Origin: SURF-32 sp964648365
GTDB taxonomy: Bacteria > Planctomycetota > Phycisphaerae > UBA1845
DNA length: 16,614 nt
Direction of reading: 5' to 3'
Assembly: GCA_964648365.1 (NCBI GenBank)
Contig: CAZYLK010000139.1
Coordinates: forward strand, 1-16,614
The translations under genes and the position numbers were made by a program. Of the stretch, positions 14,375 to 16,614 are shown piece after piece (the first letter of the stretch is position 1; the number at the start of each line of letters is the position of its first letter). The notes under the pieces were generated by a model. It saw nothing but the letters and a program-made list of their open reading frames with translations. It made no database searches and had not been told where the DNA came from.

Positions 14375-15451
14375 TCAGACTGGCCGAAAGGACGGAAACC
14401 ACAGCCCGTGCGTCTGGTCGAAGCCGCACATCAGATTCATGTTCTGGATCGCCGCGCCGGCCATCCCCTTGACCAGGTTATCGAGCGCCGCCATCGCGAT
14501 CACGTCGCGGCCGCGGCACTTCACCGACACGTCGCAGAAGTTCGATCCCACGACGTCTTGCAGCGACGGCGGCTCAGTCAGCACGCGCACGAACGGCGCA
14601 TCGGCGTAGAACGCCTCATACCGCGCCGTCACGGCAGCCGTATCGCTCGGCTCGGCGAGCGTCAGATGCGCCGTGACGTAGATGCCGCGGGACGTCGCCA
14701 TGCTCTGTGGTACGAAGCTCAGGCCGATCCGCTCGCTGTGCGGGTCGCCCCAGGCTTGCAGGATCTCCGGCTCGTGCTGGTGGCCGAGCGGCTTGTAGGC
14801 GCGGAAGTCTGCGTGTCGCGTCGGGTGATGCGTCGTTTCCTTCAGCGTCCGCCCGCTGCCGGATGAGCCGGTCTTGGCGTCGATGACGACCTTGCCGGTC
14901 AGGCCGTCTCCGCCCCCCCCCAACAGCGGCGCGGCCGCCAGTATCGCGGCCGTCGCCAGGCAACCAGGGTTGGCCACGCGCCGCGCGCTCCGGATCGGAT
15001 CTACACCCAGTTCCGCCAGTCCGTAGACGAAAGACGCCCGCAGCGCATCCAGCGCCGGTGTCTCTGGATAATGCCGCGTGTGAATGGCCACATCAGCCAG
15101 CCGCAGGTCGCCGGAAAGGTCGATGACGCGCAGCCGATCGAGCAGGCTCTGCTCGCGCGCCGACCGCAGCAGCGCGTCGAGGCTGTTCCCACTGACGCCG
15201 TGCGGCAGCGCCGAAAACACCACCGCCCGCCCGGCCTGCGTCAAGCGGGCGAGGTCGAGCCGCTCCTCGATCGTGACGGCGTCGTAGAACCCGCGCAGGT
15301 GCGGATGGATATCGCCCACGCAGCCGCCGACGGCGCTCGTCGAGGTCAGCGCCGCCACGCGCACGCCGTCGTGGGCGACCAGCAGGCGCAGCAGTTCCCC
15401 AGCGCCATAGCCGGCGGCGCCCAGGATGGCGACCTGAACGGGCTCGCTCAC
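14375..15451 (-). CDS. argC: N-acetyl(acyl)-gamma-glutamyl-phosphate reductase (ArgC)
   Basis: This 358-residue NADPH-dependent reductase converts N-acyl-glutamyl 5-phosphate to the semialdehyde, the third step of arginine synthesis. The N-terminal nucleotide-binding loop is GAAGYGAGELLRLL (11-24). Catalytic Cys164 lies in ANPGCLATA. Further motifs are GSSGSGRTLKE (195-205), GHQHEPEI (223-230; many ArgCs have HRH here) and NLVKGMAGAAIQNMN (325-339). The start codon is GTG 15451, which overlaps the TGA stop of the upstream gene (GTGA), so translation is coupled. A run of nine G on the coding strand (14913-14921 on plus as C9) encodes glycines near 178-181; a one-base slip would truncate the protein. 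The acyl group is probably succinyl if the transferase prediction holds. Confidence 0.93.
   Translation of the reverse strand: MSEPVQVAILGAAGYGAGELLRLLVAHDGVRVAALTSTSAVGGCVGDIHPHLRGFYDAVTIEERLDLARLTQAGRAVVFSALPHGVSGNSLDALLRSAREQSLLDRLRVIDLSGDLRLADVAIHTRHYPETPALDALRASFVYGLAELGVDPIRSARRVANPGCLATAAILAAAPLLGGGGDGLTGKVVIDAKTGSSGSGRTLKETTHHPTRHADFRAYKPLGHQHEPEILQAWGDPHSERIGLSFVPQSMATSRGIYVTAHLTLAEPSDTAAVTARYEAFYADAPFVRVLTEPPSLQDVVGSNFCDVSVKCRGRDVIAMAALDNLVKGMAGAAIQNMNLMCGFDQTHGLWFPSFRPV
14913..14921. repeat. C9 (G9 on coding strand) homopolymer inside argC
   Basis: Nine consecutive C on the plus strand fall inside argC codons for the Gly-rich segment GGGGD (178-182). Homopolymers of this length are slippage-prone. 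The frame is intact in this sequence. Confidence 0.9.
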
Positions 15452-16515
15452 GCCGCCCCCCCCCGCCCGCGCGACGTCAACCGGTCGAGAACGTAAGCCC
15501 CCAGTTCCGTCCCAGCGGTGCGTGCGTTGATGGCCTTCAGGCCAAGCTCCCGCTCAATGAACCGCGTACCCACCGCGTTGTCGGTGGCCGGGCCGGCGAT
15601 CACGTCGATGCCCAGGCCGAACTTCTCCGTCATCACCCGCGCCGCGCCCCAGGATCCGACCGGGTCGTTGGCGCAAATGACGATCGCCCCCGCCTCCGCC
15701 ATCAGTTCGCCGTCGCCGAGGATCGGCGCGACGCCGTATTCGCCCAGAATCCCGTCGCCCAATTCCGCCACGATCACCTCGGCCCCGCGGCCGGCCAGGT
15801 AGCGCATCAACCCGCGCGCGACGGGAACGGCCGTCTCGTTGCTGGTCGTCACCACGCCGGCCTCGGTAAACGACGCCGCCCAGCGGGCGCCGTAGTCCGT
15901 CATGCGCAGCGTATCCCGCCGCAGCGACACGCCGGTCAACTTGCACGCGCCCACCGCCATGCCGCGGCGCGACAGTTCCTTGACAAGCTGGCAGGCGGCC
16001 ACCGTCTTGCCGCTGTTCATGCACGTACCGGCCACGAACACGATCGGAACCGGCGGCACGCCTTCGCCGCCGCAGTCGATGGCGTTCATGCGGATGTGAG
16101 CCGGCTCGCCGCTGCGATCTTCAAACTGCGGAAACACGAGGACGGCGCCGAGGATTTCGACGTCGAAGGGCTTGCCGACTTCGGGGTTCTGCGAGGTGCA
16201 GACGCCGATCACGCCGCCCATGTTGAGCATCTGCAAGCGGTCGCCCGGCGCGATCGACTCCGGCACGTACCCGGAGTAGCCGTGCAGCGCGTTGCGATGC
16301 CCGAGAACGCCGGCCACGACGTCGCCGTCGTGAAGCGTCACCAGCCGGCCGTGGACGTCCTCAAGCTGATTGTACACCGTCTTCTCGCCGCAGATCCGAC
16401 CGGCCACGACGTAACCCGATTGTGCAACGATGGTCTCCTGCACCCGTACCTCGCGCCGCAGCGCGACGTTGAGCGTGCTCGAAGCGACCTTATCTATCCA
16501 GACGCGTCGTGACAT
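15448..16515 (-). CDS. P-loop NTPase of unknown function heading the arginine operon
   Basis: This 355-residue protein has two parts. The N-terminal half (about 1-145) is strand-rich, with DVHGRLVTLHDGD (53-65) and QMLNMGGVIG (95-104), and I cannot assign it to a family. The C-terminal half is a P-loop domain: Walker A GTCMNSGKT (163-171), then ACKLTGVSLRRDT (190-202) and a putative Walker B VIVAELGDGILG (247-258). The Walker A and following helix resemble SIMIBI-type proteins such as MobB, dethiobiotin synthetase or DUF1611-like proteins. There is no signal peptide or membrane helix. It is first in the arginine operon, and its TGA overlaps the argC GTG. GGGAA lies about 9 nt before the ATG. 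The function in arginine synthesis, if any, is unknown. The last codons include a G9 run (15456-15464). Confidence 0.75.
   Translation of the reverse strand: MSRRVWIDKVASSTLNVALRREVRVQETIVAQSGYVVAGRICGEKTVYNQLEDVHGRLVTLHDGDVVAGVLGHRNALHGYSGYVPESIAPGDRLQMLNMGGVIGVCTSQNPEVGKPFDVEILGAVLVFPQFEDRSGEPAHIRMNAIDCGGEGVPPVPIVFVAGTCMNSGKTVAACQLVKELSRRGMAVGACKLTGVSLRRDTLRMTDYGARWAASFTEAGVVTTSNETAVPVARGLMRYLAGRGAEVIVAELGDGILGEYGVAPILGDGELMAEAGAIVICANDPVGSWGAARVMTEKFGLGIDVIAGPATDNAVGTRFIERELGLKAINARTAGTELGAYVLDRLTSRGRGGAA
15456..15464. repeat. C9 (G9 on coding strand) homopolymer at the P-loop gene/argC junction
   Basis: Nine C on the plus strand lie 5 to 13 nt before the argC GTG start, inside the last codons of the upstream gene. 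On the mRNA it is a G-run in the place where the argC ribosome-binding site would sit. Slippage here would change the upstream stop position and the coupling. Confidence 0.9.
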
Positions 16516-16570
16516 GGCGATTGTTCCCGCGGTCAGCCTGAGCTACGAATCGGGCCTTTGCTTCTTGTCG

Positions 16571-16614
16571 AGGGAGTAAGGGAGTGAGGGAGTAAGGGAG
16601 TAAGGGAGTAAGGG
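16571..16614. repeat. 8-bp tandem repeat AGGGAGTA, at least 5.5 copies
   Basis: Five full 8-bp units plus a half unit run to the window edge; the second unit is AGGGAGTG and the others are exact AGGGAGTA. The array probably continues beyond the window. It begins 55 bp upstream of the ATG of the first arginine-operon gene, so it lies in or next to that operon's promoter region. On the operon strand it reads as CCCTTACT repeats. Confidence 0.9.

Overview
This 16.6-kb window is GC-rich chromosomal DNA from a free-living bacterium. I lean towards the Planctomycetota or a close PVC-superphylum relative. Three things point that way: a 62-residue protein resembling the chlamydial histone-like Hc1 N-terminus, a Bacteroides/Xanthomonas-type (argF'-like) ornithine carbamoyltransferase instead of a standard ArgF, and REP-like hairpins and 8-bp tandem repeats between genes. 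This is inferred from gene content only; there is no rRNA marker. I recognise no phage, transposase, integrase, CRISPR array, tRNA or rRNA.

Layout, left to right. (1) 1-340 is an 8-bp-periodic repeat tract followed by a promoter for an NhaC-type Na+/H+ antiporter (341-2356, +) that has an unusual N-terminal extension. (2) A predicted promoter and a small Hc1-like gene (2641-2829, +) are followed by a long bipartite hairpin and a FabZ-like hotdog dehydratase (3049-3540, +). (3) Facing it is a membrane-anchored MutS-family ATPase (3578-5503, -). (4) A 379-bp gap holds a 121-bp inverted-repeat element made of two hairpins, then a CDF metal-cation exporter (5883-6812, +). (5) A DegT/DnrJ/EryC1-type aminotransferase (6809-7996, -) converges on it, and the two genes share one CTAG as their stop codons. 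(6) A hairpin-dense gap of about 480 bp leads to four minus-strand genes: a PepSY-like secreted protein (8479-8922), a one-helix hypothetical membrane protein (9020-9475), and a FixJ-type response regulator overlapping a PAS-GAF histidine kinase (9625-11947). (7) The right end is a compact minus-strand arginine operon transcribed leftward: a P-loop protein of unknown function (15448-16515), argC (14375-15451), argD (13202-14368) and an argF'-type carbamoyltransferase (12162-13175).

How the genes work together. The clearest functional unit is the arginine operon. ArgC reduces an N-acyl-glutamyl phosphate, ArgD transaminates the semialdehyde to N-acylornithine, and the carbamoyltransferase converts that to N-acylcitrulline. 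The residue that separates acetylornithine from succinylornithine enzymes is alanine here, which predicts an N-succinyl pathway. A GTCMNSGKT P-loop protein is translationally coupled to argC and has no obvious arginine role; it is the best candidate for undescribed biology. The kinase and histidine kinase/regulator pair form a second unit. The remaining genes look like separate transcription units.
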